Shown here: positions 8,495-16,142 of the stretch, one piece after another
Numbering within the stretch: position 1 is the first letter of the stretch
How the letters are laid out: each line of letters starts with the position of its first letter
Source of the DNA: Deltaproteobacteria bacterium
GTDB lineage: Bacteria > Myxococcota_A > Polyangia > Polyangiales > Ga0077539
Direction of reading: 5' to 3'
Assembly: GCA_030694465.1 (NCBI GenBank)
Contig: JAUXYJ010000023.1
Span: 124,001-188,000 of the forward strand
Length of the DNA: 64,000 nt
Notes under the pieces: generated by a model
What the model was told of the DNA's origin: nothing
The model's database searches: none
The model's input: only the letters and a program-made list of their open reading frames with translations
Position numbers and translations under genes: made by a program

Positions 8495-10393
8495 TCAGCG
8501 AGTGTGCGCTGCGCGGTCAGCGCCATGGACACGCTGCGCTGAATCAGAAGAAATTTGCTCGCTCTGGACCGCGACGCGGGGCGCGTTTGTCACGTTGATG
8601 CTGGGCACTGTAGCGGGTGTTTGAGACGCCGCTGGAGCGCTGTTGCGCTCGGGGACATCCCCGTCTCGTGCTTCGGCGTTTGCGCGCTCGGGTGTGACCC
8701 AAACGACCAACGACTCGCCCGCGGTCAACGTCGCGTGGCGTGGTCGATGATTGATCCGCGAGAGGCTCCCCGTGGTGAGTCCGTATCGCGCCGCGAGCGA
8801 AGACATCGTGTCGCCTGCGCGCACCGCGACAGTCAACCGTACGCGGCCATCGGCGGCTGCTACGTGCTCGGCGACCGACTCGGTGCCTCGCTCTACGAGG
8901 GTCACATCCGCGGCCGAATACACAAGCGCATCGCGAGGATCGCGCTCGACGAAGGCCTGCAACCAGAGGCCCGACGGGATGCGCGCCTGGGGATCGAGCG
9001 CGTTCGCTGCGACCAGCTCTTCGCGAGAGATCCCGAGCACTCTCGCGACCTCGCGCACCGTGTCGCCGACGCCCGCGCGATAGAACACCCGATGATGCGC
9101 CGAGGAGGGCGCGCGTGACGGGGTCACCACCACGAGCGGGCGCTCAGCGCTGTGCGCGACAACCTCGGGGCGATCGGGGACGAAGAGCTCTGTTCCGCCC
9201 TGCACGCGCTGTTCAGACGAGAGCCCCGAGAGCGCCAAGAGCGATGTGCTCGACAGGCCATAGCGCGCGGCAAGCTCGCTCACCGATTCGCCAAAACGCA
9301 GCCGCGTCGTCCGGACGCGCTCTTCGCGGATCGCGGCGATCGCGGTCACCGTCTGCACAGAGTGACCGTAGGGCACGTGCAAAACAAAGGGCGTTGAAGC
9401 CTCTGCGATCATTGGTGTGCGCATGCCTAGCAAGGCAGGATTCAGCCGCCGCAGCTCACTCACAGAGATCGCCGCGGCGCGAGCGAGGGCGGCCATGCTA
9501 AACGAGCGAGTAAGGGCGATGTCGTCCCAGCGGATGGGCTCGGCCGGCACGACATCCGCGAGCCCAAAGCGCTCGGGATTGCGCGCCGCGAGGGCCAACG
9601 CCATGATCCTCGGCACGTAGCGAGCGGTCTCAAACGGCAGGCCGCCTTCGGTGTGCAGCAAGACCTCGAAGTCGTTGGTATTGCAGCGTCGCATCGAGCG
9701 CAGCAGCGCGCCGTAGCCCATGTTGTAGGCCGCGAGGGCGAGCTCCCATGAGCCAAATCGCCCACGGAGTTCGAGCAACAGCCGCGCCGCTGCCCTCGTC
9801 GCGCGCTCAGGGTCGCGCCGCTCATCGACCCACGCGTCGACCCGTAGGCCGTACGAGCGAGCCGTGTCGGGCATCAGCTGCCAGAGCCCTCCGGCACCTG
9901 CGCTGGACTCGCTCCCGACGTCAAACCCGCTCTCTGCTGCGGCGACCCACACCAAGTCCGCAGGGGCCCCCTCGGCGATGAGCCAGCGCTGTAGCGACTC
10001 ACGAAACTTATTGGCGTCGCGATACCAGCCTCGCAAGGTGCGTCGCGCCCGGCGATCACTCAGATAGCGGCCCGCGGTCTCGAGGGTTGAGTTAGTCAAT
10101 CGCTGCAAAATGACTGGACGTTGCAGTGTCTCAGGGTTCAGACCCTCGACCGCATGCAACGCCGGGTTGGACACGATCGCGCTTGATGATTCGGCCTCAC
10201 GCAGCGCAGCCAGCGAGGGGCTCTCGGCCCCAAGCGCGTCAAGGATCGTGAGGGCGGGCGCCTGCGCTGCGCCACCTGCGCTCGCGGTCGTCGTAGTGCT
10301 CACCGCTTGTGCTCGCGCGGGTGCGCACGCCATCAGCACAGTGATCGCGACGAGCGCAGCAGAGCGAGGCGTATGAGAAGGGAGGCGCGGCAT
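8495..10393 (-). CDS. Lytic transglycosylase with LysM repeats (MltD-like)
   Basis: 632 residues, exported through an N-terminal signal peptide ending near APARAQA. An SLT catalytic domain spans about residues 120-260. It carries the catalytic glutamate in AAAESGFDVGSES, then GAGGLWQLMPDTARSYGL and the AYNMGYGALLRSM motif that follows in family 1 enzymes. Three LysM-type peptidoglycan-binding repeats follow (starting near RLRFGESVSELAARYGL, VGDTVREVARVLGI and AGDTMSSLAARYGL). The layout matches E. coli MltD, which cleaves the glycan strand with a 1,6-anhydro product. The last 60 residues are a low-complexity tail. Acts in the periplasm in wall turnover. Confidence 0.92.
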   Translation of the reverse strand: MPRLPSHTPRSAALVAITVLMACAPARAQAVSTTTTASAGGAAQAPALTILDALGAESPSLAALREAESSSAIVSNPALHAVEGLNPETLQRPVILQRLTNSTLETAGRYLSDRRARRTLRGWYRDANKFRESLQRWLIAEGAPADLVWVAAAESGFDVGSESSAGAGGLWQLMPDTARSYGLRVDAWVDERRDPERATRAAARLLLELRGRFGSWELALAAYNMGYGALLRSMRRCNTNDFEVLLHTEGGLPFETARYVPRIMALALAARNPERFGLADVVPAEPIRWDDIALTRSFSMAALARAAAISVSELRRLNPALLGMRTPMIAEASTPFVLHVPYGHSVQTVTAIAAIREERVRTTRLRFGESVSELAARYGLSSTSLLALSGLSSEQRVQGGTELFVPDRPEVVAHSAERPLVVVTPSRAPSSAHHRVFYRAGVGDTVREVARVLGISREELVAANALDPQARIPSGLWLQAFVERDPRDALVYSAADVTLVERGTESVAEHVAAADGRVRLTVAVRAGDTMSSLAARYGLTTGSLSRINHRPRHATLTAGESLVVWVTPERANAEARDGDVPERNSAPAASQTPATVPSINVTNAPRVAVQSEQISSDSAQRVHGADRAAHTR

Positions 10394-10502
10394 TCGTGCG
10401 GTCTTTCCAGCGCGGGCTCACGCTTCGCTTGCGGCGAGCGAGGACACGACTTGCTCCCCTCGATACACGCGACGACGCCACAGCGCGAAATTTCGTACAG
10501 CC

Positions 10503-11018
10503 TCAGCGTGAGCGGTCGCGGAGTACTTGCTCGCACGTCTCAAGCACCTCGCGGGCGTCCCCGTCGTCAATGTCAAACGCGTCCGCGAGCGACTCAAACA
10601 CACTGACCTCTTCCTCGCAAAGAGGGCCATCGACGCACCCTACCGCGGCGGCGATCGCCAGCGCGCTGCGTCGCACGCTCGGCTCGGTCATCGAGGCAGC
10701 CAGCATGCCCATCGCGGTCTCGACGCCGTGGTTTTGCACGACCTGATCGACCTGATCGACCCACTCATCGAGCGCATCTTGTGAGACCTCAACGTCCAGA
10801 AGAGACCGCAGAAGCGACCCGATGGCGTAGTGCTCTTCTTCACTGAGCACGCCGTCGGACGAGGCGATCAAGAACGCGATCTGGCAGTAAAATCGCAGCA
10901 CATCGATCGAAGTATGCGCGGCCGTTTGGCTCTCGTCTTCGGGCCGCCGCTCGGCAAGGAGCCCACGCTCTTGGAGCGCGCGCTTCACTTCTTCACTCGC
11001 TTTAGATGGCTCGCTCAT
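10503..11018 (-). CDS. TerB-like (tellurite resistance protein B fold) protein
   Basis: 171 residues, all helical and acidic. The core (about residues 40-165) repeats an EF-hand-like pattern: IAFLIASSDGVLSEEEHYAIGSLL, then IAAAVGCVDGPLCEEEVSVFESLADAF. This xxDGxxxxEE arrangement is characteristic of the TerB/DjlA-N fold, which binds metal. Function in tellurite response is not implied, since no other ter gene is present. It sits alone upstream of the transglycosylase gene on the same strand. Confidence 0.75.
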   Translation of the reverse strand: MSEPSKASEEVKRALQERGLLAERRPEDESQTAAHTSIDVLRFYCQIAFLIASSDGVLSEEEHYAIGSLLRSLLDVEVSQDALDEWVDQVDQVVQNHGVETAMGMLAASMTEPSVRRSALAIAAAVGCVDGPLCEEEVSVFESLADAFDIDDGDAREVLETCEQVLRDRSR

Positions 11019-11100
11019 TCGGAAATCAAGTCTCTCTTCGCATCAACCACAGAAGGCGGCTCGCGGTGCGATCAAATGGTATCGCAAGTGCACCCCTGTG

Positions 11101-12105
11101 ATGACCGGCAGTGAATCTCGAACGAGTCGCGATCGCCCCACGTGCGCGCTCTCTGCGCTCGTGGCACTTACACTTTTGGGCTGCAAAAATCCTATCAGAC
11201 CCGATGTTCACATCCCCTCCGATGCGCTCTATTGGCAGCGAGCGGGGTACACCCAGCTGGTCTCGCCCGTCGACAGCCCCACAAGCGCAGACGGTCTGCT
11301 TCACATCACGACGTGGATTAAGCTCGTGGGCGATGGCAAGATCTCGCTTGGCTCGGGGCTTGGCCAAGCGCCTCTGTTGCGCATGCCCGAGGGGGCCGAC
11401 GTCGTGCGCGTCGAGTCCCACGGCGCGGGCGACACGCCATCGCGTCAGTGGTCGGTGCTCGACGTCCGCGGAACGATCTTTGGAGCGAATGAGAGCGAGA
11501 TTTTCTACGCGCTGAGGCCCGCGCGCCAGCTCGCCCAGGGACAGCTCTGGGGTGTTCGCTGGCCCCGCGGGGTGCCCGCTGAGCAGCTCCGTGCGGACAC
11601 CTTGATTGGGCAGATCGCGCGGCTCAGCGCGCCGCCACGGCAAGCCCAGCAGGCCGCCGAGCGTGCCCAATGGATCAATCAGTGTGCGCGCTGCCACGAG
11701 CACGCGCGGGGCATGCGTGTGCGCGTAACGGACGGGTTTACGCCACACCACGGGACCGACGCGAGCGGGCTCTTCTCGGTGCAATCAGTCCTGCAAAATC
11801 ACGGACCTCTCGAGCACAATCGCGCGGACAACCGCGAGCGCAGGTGGCCCTTCGCAGACCTGCGCTGTGCCTCGCCCACGGCGACTGCCTCGGCACGCGA
11901 GGGGCGCTGCTCAGACCAGTCCACCGCGATCGCCCATGTGCGAATGAGCGAAGCGCTCGCCGCACGAGATCCGCACGCTTTGCGCGTTTGCGATTCTCGC
12001 CGTTGGCTCCGAGCGCACAGTGATCAGGCCGTTGTGTCAGCATTTGCGCAAGCATTTGGCGAATGCGAGGGCGCACCCTCTGTGCACAATTTGCGAACGC
12101 CGTGA
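11101..12105 (+). CDS. Lipoprotein with a single c-type haem motif (CxxCH)
   Basis: 334 residues. The N-terminus is a lipoprotein signal with LLGC near Cys28, so it should be anchored to a membrane by lipidation. A single haem-binding CARCH lies near residue 199, as in di-haem or mono-haem cytochromes of electron-transfer lipoproteins, but no recognisable cytochrome c fold surrounds it. The N-terminal 150 residues look like beta strands and the C-terminal 120 residues are Arg/Ala-rich. It precedes the MNIO cassette on the same strand with 130 bases between them, and a second haem-motif lipoprotein closes the cassette. A role in oxidative chemistry is plausible but inferred. Confidence 0.7.
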   Translation: MTGSESRTSRDRPTCALSALVALTLLGCKNPIRPDVHIPSDALYWQRAGYTQLVSPVDSPTSADGLLHITTWIKLVGDGKISLGSGLGQAPLLRMPEGADVVRVESHGAGDTPSRQWSVLDVRGTIFGANESEIFYALRPARQLAQGQLWGVRWPRGVPAEQLRADTLIGQIARLSAPPRQAQQAAERAQWINQCARCHEHARGMRVRVTDGFTPHHGTDASGLFSVQSVLQNHGPLEHNRADNRERRWPFADLRCASPTATASAREGRCSDQSTAIAHVRMSEALAARDPHALRVCDSRRWLRAHSDQAVVSAFAQAFGECEGAPSVHNLRTP

Positions 12106-12108
12106 ATC

Positions 12109-12128
12109 TTTTTCGCTGCAGCGAAAAA
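12109..12128. promoter_or_regulatory. 20-bp perfect palindrome upstream of the MNIO cassette
   Basis: Five T, then CGCTGCAGCG, then five A: a perfect 20-base palindrome three bases after the stop of the haem lipoprotein gene. On neither strand is the dyad followed by a U-tract, so it is more like a protein-binding site or mRNA hairpin than a classical terminator. Function inferred from position. Confidence 0.4.
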
Positions 12129-12133
12129 AATAT

Positions 12134-12143
12134 GGTGTACACC
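12134..12143. promoter_or_regulatory. Second palindrome, GGTGTACACC, upstream of the precursor gene
   Basis: GGTGTACACC lies six bases after the larger palindrome and about 90 bases before the precursor start codon. The same ten bases occur 17 bases before the acyltransferase start at 6207. A regulator binding site is possible, but ten-base matches are easily met by chance. Confidence 0.25.
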
Positions 12144-12235
12144 GCGCAACTGATTTTCAAAGCATCCCTGTTGGCACCACGACGAATGCTCGCGGAGTGA
12201 CACAGGCTGATCCAGTCTCATTGAAAGTAGCGAAC

Positions 12236-12469
12236 ATGAAAAAGAAGATTGAACACGTTTTGGTTCTCGCATTGGCAGCAGCAGCAGTGAGCGCAGTCGC
12301 GACCGGCTGCGGCCCCACCGCCACCACCTCGGACGCAGCAGCCGAAGCTGGCTGCCCCGCAGCACGGGACGCGGCAGCGCGTGACGCCGCTGGCGAAGCT
12401 GGCTGCCCCGCGGGTTGCCCCGCAGCCGACTCCGCAGTCGCCATCGACGCTGCTCTGCCCAACGGCTGA
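12236..12469 (+). CDS. Putative RiPP precursor peptide, Cys-containing, substrate of the adjacent MNIO enzyme
   Basis: 77 residues starting at MKKKIEHVLVLA. A basic start and a hydrophobic Ala/Val/Leu stretch to about residue 23 form a Sec signal. Cys25 in ATGCGP could be a lipobox cysteine, or the signal could be cleaved nearby. The mature part is Asp/Ala-rich with Cys40, Cys57 and Cys61 in the repeated context EAGCPA (AEAGCPAA, then GEAGCPAGCPAA). Size, Sec signal, clustered Cys and position directly before DUF692 and DUF2063 genes match bufferin-type precursors, whose cysteines the MNIO enzyme oxidises. The usual EGKCG motif is replaced by EAGCPA, so this would be a divergent class. An in-frame start at 12020 would destroy the signal peptide; I reject it. 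Confidence 0.7.
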   Translation: MKKKIEHVLVLALAAAAVSAVATGCGPTATTSDAAAEAGCPAARDAAARDAAGEAGCPAGCPAADSAVAIDAALPNG

Positions 12470-12506
12470 TTCGTCCTGACCCTTGGTGGGGGTGAAGGCG
12501 CGCTCC

Positions 12507-13391
12507 ATGACGCTCTCGATCTCAGGAATCGGCATCGGTTTTCGACGCGCCCATTTCGAGACGCTGTTCTTGTCAGAGCGGAGCCCAGATTGGCTTGAGG
12601 TGGTCTCTGAGAACTACCTCGACGCCACGGGTCGACCTGACCTCGTGCTTTCACGTGCCCAATCGCGTTGGCCCATCGTCGCGCACGGCGTCTCGCTCAA
12701 TATCGGCGCGGACACGCCCTTGGACGTGGCCTACCTCGGCTCGCTGGGCCGGCTGCTCGACCGCGTCGGTGCCGAGGTCGTGAGCGATCACTTGTGCTGG
12801 TCCGCGCTTGGAGACTGGCACTCGCTCGATCTGCTCCCGTTGCCGTGGAGCGAGCCCTTTGTCGAGCACTGTGTGCGTCGGATCGCGCAAGCTCGCGCAG
12901 TCTTGGGTCGCCCGTTAATGCTCGAAAACATTACGCAATATGCGTCCATGCCCGGGAGCACCATGTCCCAAGGGGCCTTTGTCTCTGCGGTCCTTGAGCT
13001 CTCGGACAGCGGGCTCTTGCTCGACCTCAACAACCTTTACGTCAACGCGAAGAACTCCGGCAGCTCGCCCGATGACCTGTTGCGAGAGCTTCCGCTCGCG
13101 CGCGCGTGGCAGGTGCATCTCGCGGGACATCGCCTTGAGCAGCCCCCGCAGAGTGTCCGAGAGACCGCCGAGCGCACTCAGGGCGTCGCCGAGGCGCTGT
13201 GGCTCGATGATCACGGCGCCGCAGTCTGCGACGACGTGTGGGCGCTCTATGAGACCGCGCTGCAGCTCTGCGGTCCGATCCCGACGTTGATCGAGTGGGA
13301 CACGCGCATCCCGCCGATTGAGATACTGATGGACGAGGTCGATCGCGCGCGCGCCGTGTGTGCGCGTGTCTTGGGAGGGTCTGCACCGTGA
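12507..13391 (+). CDS. MNIO family (DUF692) multinuclear non-haem iron oxidative enzyme
   Basis: 294 residues forming the TIM-barrel MNIO (formerly DUF692) fold. Conserved metal-ligand regions are in order: VVSENYLD, VAHGVSLNIG, VSDHLCW, LMLENITQYA, LLLDLNNLYVNA, VHLAGH and LIEWDT. Family members use two or three iron atoms and oxygen to modify Cys, Asp or Asn of ribosomal peptides, giving thiooxazoles, oxazolone/thioamides or related groups; in bufferins the product chelates metal. I start at the ATG at 12507; two upstream in-frame starts (12483, 12489) would add a poorly conserved tail. It follows the precursor by 37 bases and overlaps the DUF2063 gene by four bases (GTGA). The natural substrate is almost certainly the peptide just upstream. 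Confidence 0.93.
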   Translation: MTLSISGIGIGFRRAHFETLFLSERSPDWLEVVSENYLDATGRPDLVLSRAQSRWPIVAHGVSLNIGADTPLDVAYLGSLGRLLDRVGAEVVSDHLCWSALGDWHSLDLLPLPWSEPFVEHCVRRIAQARAVLGRPLMLENITQYASMPGSTMSQGAFVSAVLELSDSGLLLDLNNLYVNAKNSGSSPDDLLRELPLARAWQVHLAGHRLEQPPQSVRETAERTQGVAEALWLDDHGAAVCDDVWALYETALQLCGPIPTLIEWDTRIPPIEILMDEVDRARAVCARVLGGSAP

Positions 13392-14077
13392 GCGAGACCA
13401 AGGCGTTCTTTGCACAGGCGCTGGCCTACCTTAAGAGCGAAGAATTTCCTGAAAATTCGCTCACCAAACTCGGAGATAACGCGAGCGCTCCGGCGCGGCT
13501 CGCTTGGTACCCCGCCCTGATCGCGAGGCAACAAGAGTCTGCGATCGAGAGCTTGTTTAGCGCTTGTTGCGCGGCCGCACGGCAGCTTGCTCCGGGGCTA
13601 TGGCGCGAGCTCATCACAGCGTATCGCCACGCGTATCAGCCCAACAGCGCGCGCCCCACGGACTACGCGCGTGGCTTTGTCCCGTGGCTCGAGAGCTGGT
13701 GTGAGCAAGATCCATCACGCACCACGCTCTTGCTCGAGCTCGCGGACTACGAGTGGCTCTGCTTTGACCTCACCGCGCAGCCTGTTGACGCGATCGGCGA
13801 AGACCGCGCCTGGCACATTCGCATGTACGAATACCCGGTGACACGCATCGTCGCGGCGCTCGCTGAGAGCCAAACGATCGATCATTTGCTCACCAAAGAA
13901 GCAGAGACGCTCGTGATCTTTCAAGACGCGTCGACGGCACGCGCGCGGGTGCTTTGGCCCACACCGTTTATGCTCATCGCGCTCGCGGTGCGTGCGGGTC
14001 AAGCGCTCCCCGTGGGCATCGACGCAGCACGTGTCGCCGAAGCCGAAACCCAACTGCGCTCGCGCGGCGTACGCTGA
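13388..14077 (+). CDS. DUF2063 partner protein of the MNIO enzyme (BufC-like)
   Basis: 229 residues starting at a GTG whose last bases form the TGA of the DUF692 gene, so translation is coupled. The N-terminal half has the DUF2063 pattern FAQALAYLKSEEFP, then an aromatic-rich helix region ending YARGFVPWLESWCEQDP and LLELADYEWLCFD; the C-terminal half resembles the second domain of this family. DUF2063 proteins accompany MNIO enzymes and are thought to bind the precursor leader and present it, forming a heterodimer with the MNIO subunit. Cytoplasmic. The pairing here is the main evidence that the small peptide upstream is modified. Confidence 0.88.
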   Translation: MSETKAFFAQALAYLKSEEFPENSLTKLGDNASAPARLAWYPALIARQQESAIESLFSACCAAARQLAPGLWRELITAYRHAYQPNSARPTDYARGFVPWLESWCEQDPSRTTLLLELADYEWLCFDLTAQPVDAIGEDRAWHIRMYEYPVTRIVAALAESQTIDHLLTKEAETLVIFQDASTARARVLWPTPFMLIALAVRAGQALPVGIDAARVAEAETQLRSRGVR

Positions 14078-14107
14078 GCGATTTACATCTCTCACTAAAA
14101 GCCCGTC

Positions 14108-14602
14108 ATGACACATCGATTGCTCGGTCGCACCGCGACCATCCTGGTGCTCGCCCTCGCCGCGACCTCGTGTGGCCCCAATGAGTTCGTCGCAACTGCC
14201 GACAACTTCAGGGGATTTCGCACGTGGACTCGTGTGGGCGAGGTGCTCTCGGGCCCTGGTCCAATGGCCGCGGCGCTCGGCGGCGCGCACGGCGCTGGCG
14301 ACGCCACGATGCGACGCTCGGTCTTTGTGAACCGAGCCGCGATCACACGCACCAACGGCACATTTGCCGTCGGCACCGTGTTTGTGAAGCTCGTCGAGAA
14401 CGCCGATGGAACCGTGTCTTCGGTCCTCGGCATGGCCAAGCGCGGCAACAGCTTCAATGCGGCCAACAACGACTGGGAGTGGTTTGTCTTGGACGGCGAA
14501 GGCGCGATCGCGCAGCGTGGGGCTGATCTGTTTGGCGGCCTGTGCAACAACTGCCACCGCGGTGGCGCACGTGAGCGCGACTTCGTGTTCAGCGTGCCGT
14601 GA
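14108..14602 (+). CDS. Cytochrome P460-like lipoprotein
   Basis: 164 residues with a lipoprotein signal (AATSC, Cys22). The body matches the cytochrome P460 domain pattern: an N-terminal FRTWTRVGEV, a GTVFVKLVENADGTVSSVLGMAKRG strand region and a C-terminal CNNCHRGGARERDFVFS, where CxxCH binds a c-type haem. Classical P460 enzymes oxidise hydroxylamine or related nitrogen compounds and carry a lysine cross-link to the haem; I cannot say whether the cross-link residue is kept. It lies 30 bases after the DUF2063 gene on the same strand and is probably in the same transcript. This places a haem lipoprotein at each end of the MNIO cassette. Confidence 0.75.
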   Translation: MTHRLLGRTATILVLALAATSCGPNEFVATADNFRGFRTWTRVGEVLSGPGPMAAALGGAHGAGDATMRRSVFVNRAAITRTNGTFAVGTVFVKLVENADGTVSSVLGMAKRGNSFNAANNDWEWFVLDGEGAIAQRGADLFGGLCNNCHRGGARERDFVFSVP

Positions 14603-14617
14603 GCCAGGTCTTCGTGC

Positions 14618-16072
14618 TCAGCGTGTGAGCACTTTGATCGCCATGTCCATCAGCTTGCCGTAGGGCGGCCGCATCAGGACGTCGGCGCTGTTCAAGCGGG
14701 TCTGCTTAAACACGCCCTTCGCATGCGAGAACGTCTCGAAGCTCGCGCGGCCGTGATATCCGCCCATCCCCGACGGGCCGACGCCGCCAAATGGCAGCTC
14801 GTTTTGCGCCACATGCACGATGGTCTCGTTGATGCACGCGCCGCCCGAGACCGTGCGGTCGAGCATGTGCTCGACGCGGTCGGCGTTGTTGTCAAAGTAG
14901 TAGAGCGCGAGCGGTCGTGGGCGCGCGTTGACGTACGCGATGCACTCGTCGTTGCTACCCACGGTCACGATGGGGAGCACCGGCCCAAAGATCTCTTCGT
15001 GCATGACCTCCATCGCGTCGGTCACGTCGAGCAAGAGCGTCGGCGCCATGCGCTGTCCTTGTAGCGATTCTCCTCGTGGATTGCAGGTGATTACGCGGGC
15101 GCCTTTGCGCTCTGCGTCGTCTACGAGCGCGCGCAGTCGTGCCGCGTGGCGCTCTGAGATCACGCTGGTGTAGTCAGGATTGTCGCGGATCGTCGGGTAC
15201 ATCTTGCCCGCCGCGCGCTGCGCCTCGGCAACAAAACGCTCGCGGCGCGAGGGATGCACCAAGACGTAGTCTGGCGCGATGCAGGTCTGCCCTGCGTTGA
15301 TGAGCTTGCCGCTCATGATGCGCTGCGCGGCGAGGGCTGGGTCAAAGCTCTCGTGCACAATGGCGGGGCTTTTTCCGCCTAGTTCGAGTGTGACCGGGAC
15401 GAGGTTCTCGCTCGCGGCGCGCATGACGAGCTTGCCCACGCGGGTCGAGCCCGTAAAGAGCAAGTGATCAAACGGCATGCTTGAGAACATCTGTCCGACG
15501 TCCGCATCTCCGGTCACGACGTACACTTGGTCGCTCGGAAAAGCCTCGGCGATCACCCGGGCCAAGAGCTCGCTCGTCGCGGGCGTAAACTCGCTGGGCT
15601 TAATCAACGCGCGACAGCCCGCGGCCAGGGCGCCCGTGAGCGGCGAGAGCGAGAGAAACACTGGATAATTCCACGGAGCAATGATCCCGACGACGCCCTT
15701 GGGCTGGTAGCGCAGCTCGGCCTTCGCGGGCACAAAGTAGGGACCTACGGGGCGAGACTCGACCAGGGCCCACGACGGCAGCTCTTTGCTCATGTGGTCA
15801 AGCTCCGCGAGTGACGCGAACACTTCGGCGAGCAACGTCTCGTGGCGCGATCGGCCCGAGAAGTCTCTCTGCGCAGCGCGGACGAAGTCTTCTTTGTGCG
15901 CCACGATGACCTTGCGGAGCCGTGACAGAGACTCCAACCGCTCTTGAATGCTCGGCGCGCTGCGTGATCGTTGCGCGGCCTTCATGCGGTCGATACGCGA
16001 AGAGAGCTCTGCGCGTGCGCTCTCGAGTTCGTGCGATAAATCGCCATTCAGTGCAGAAATCATAGGGGTCAT
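14618..16072 (-). CDS. Aldehyde dehydrogenase, class 3 / coniferyl-aldehyde type
   Basis: About 484 residues of the NAD(P)-dependent ALDH superfamily. The cofactor-binding glycine strand FTGSTRVGKLVMRAA, the general-base glutamate in VTLELGGKSPAIV, and the nucleophile in NAGQTCIAPDYVLVHP are all present. The GQTCIAPDY form and FGGVGPSGMGGYHG near the end are typical of class 3 enzymes and bacterial coniferyl-aldehyde dehydrogenases acting on aromatic or fatty aldehydes. Two further Met codons near the start make the exact N-terminus uncertain; I use ATG 16072, although a start at 16123 is possible. It converges with the cytochrome P460 gene and shows no operon partner. Confidence 0.92.
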   Translation of the reverse strand: MTPMISALNGDLSHELESARAELSSRIDRMKAAQRSRSAPSIQERLESLSRLRKVIVAHKEDFVRAAQRDFSGRSRHETLLAEVFASLAELDHMSKELPSWALVESRPVGPYFVPAKAELRYQPKGVVGIIAPWNYPVFLSLSPLTGALAAGCRALIKPSEFTPATSELLARVIAEAFPSDQVYVVTGDADVGQMFSSMPFDHLLFTGSTRVGKLVMRAASENLVPVTLELGGKSPAIVHESFDPALAAQRIMSGKLINAGQTCIAPDYVLVHPSRRERFVAEAQRAAGKMYPTIRDNPDYTSVISERHAARLRALVDDAERKGARVITCNPRGESLQGQRMAPTLLLDVTDAMEVMHEEIFGPVLPIVTVGSNDECIAYVNARPRPLALYYFDNNADRVEHMLDRTVSGGACINETIVHVAQNELPFGGVGPSGMGGYHGRASFETFSHAKGVFKQTRLNSADVLMRPPYGKLMDMAIKVLTR

Positions 16073-16142
16073 GACGGTGTTCGAACTCCAAACGTGTGCG
16101 TGTTGCGTGCTCGGTGAGAGCAAGTTTTTCTAGTGCGAGCGC

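Noticed and set aside
6224..12143. Fifteen-base match TGGTGTACACCGCGC before 6207 and before the MNIO precursor
   Set aside because: One or a few 15-base matches are expected by chance in 64 kb of GC-rich DNA; listed only as a low-confidence site.
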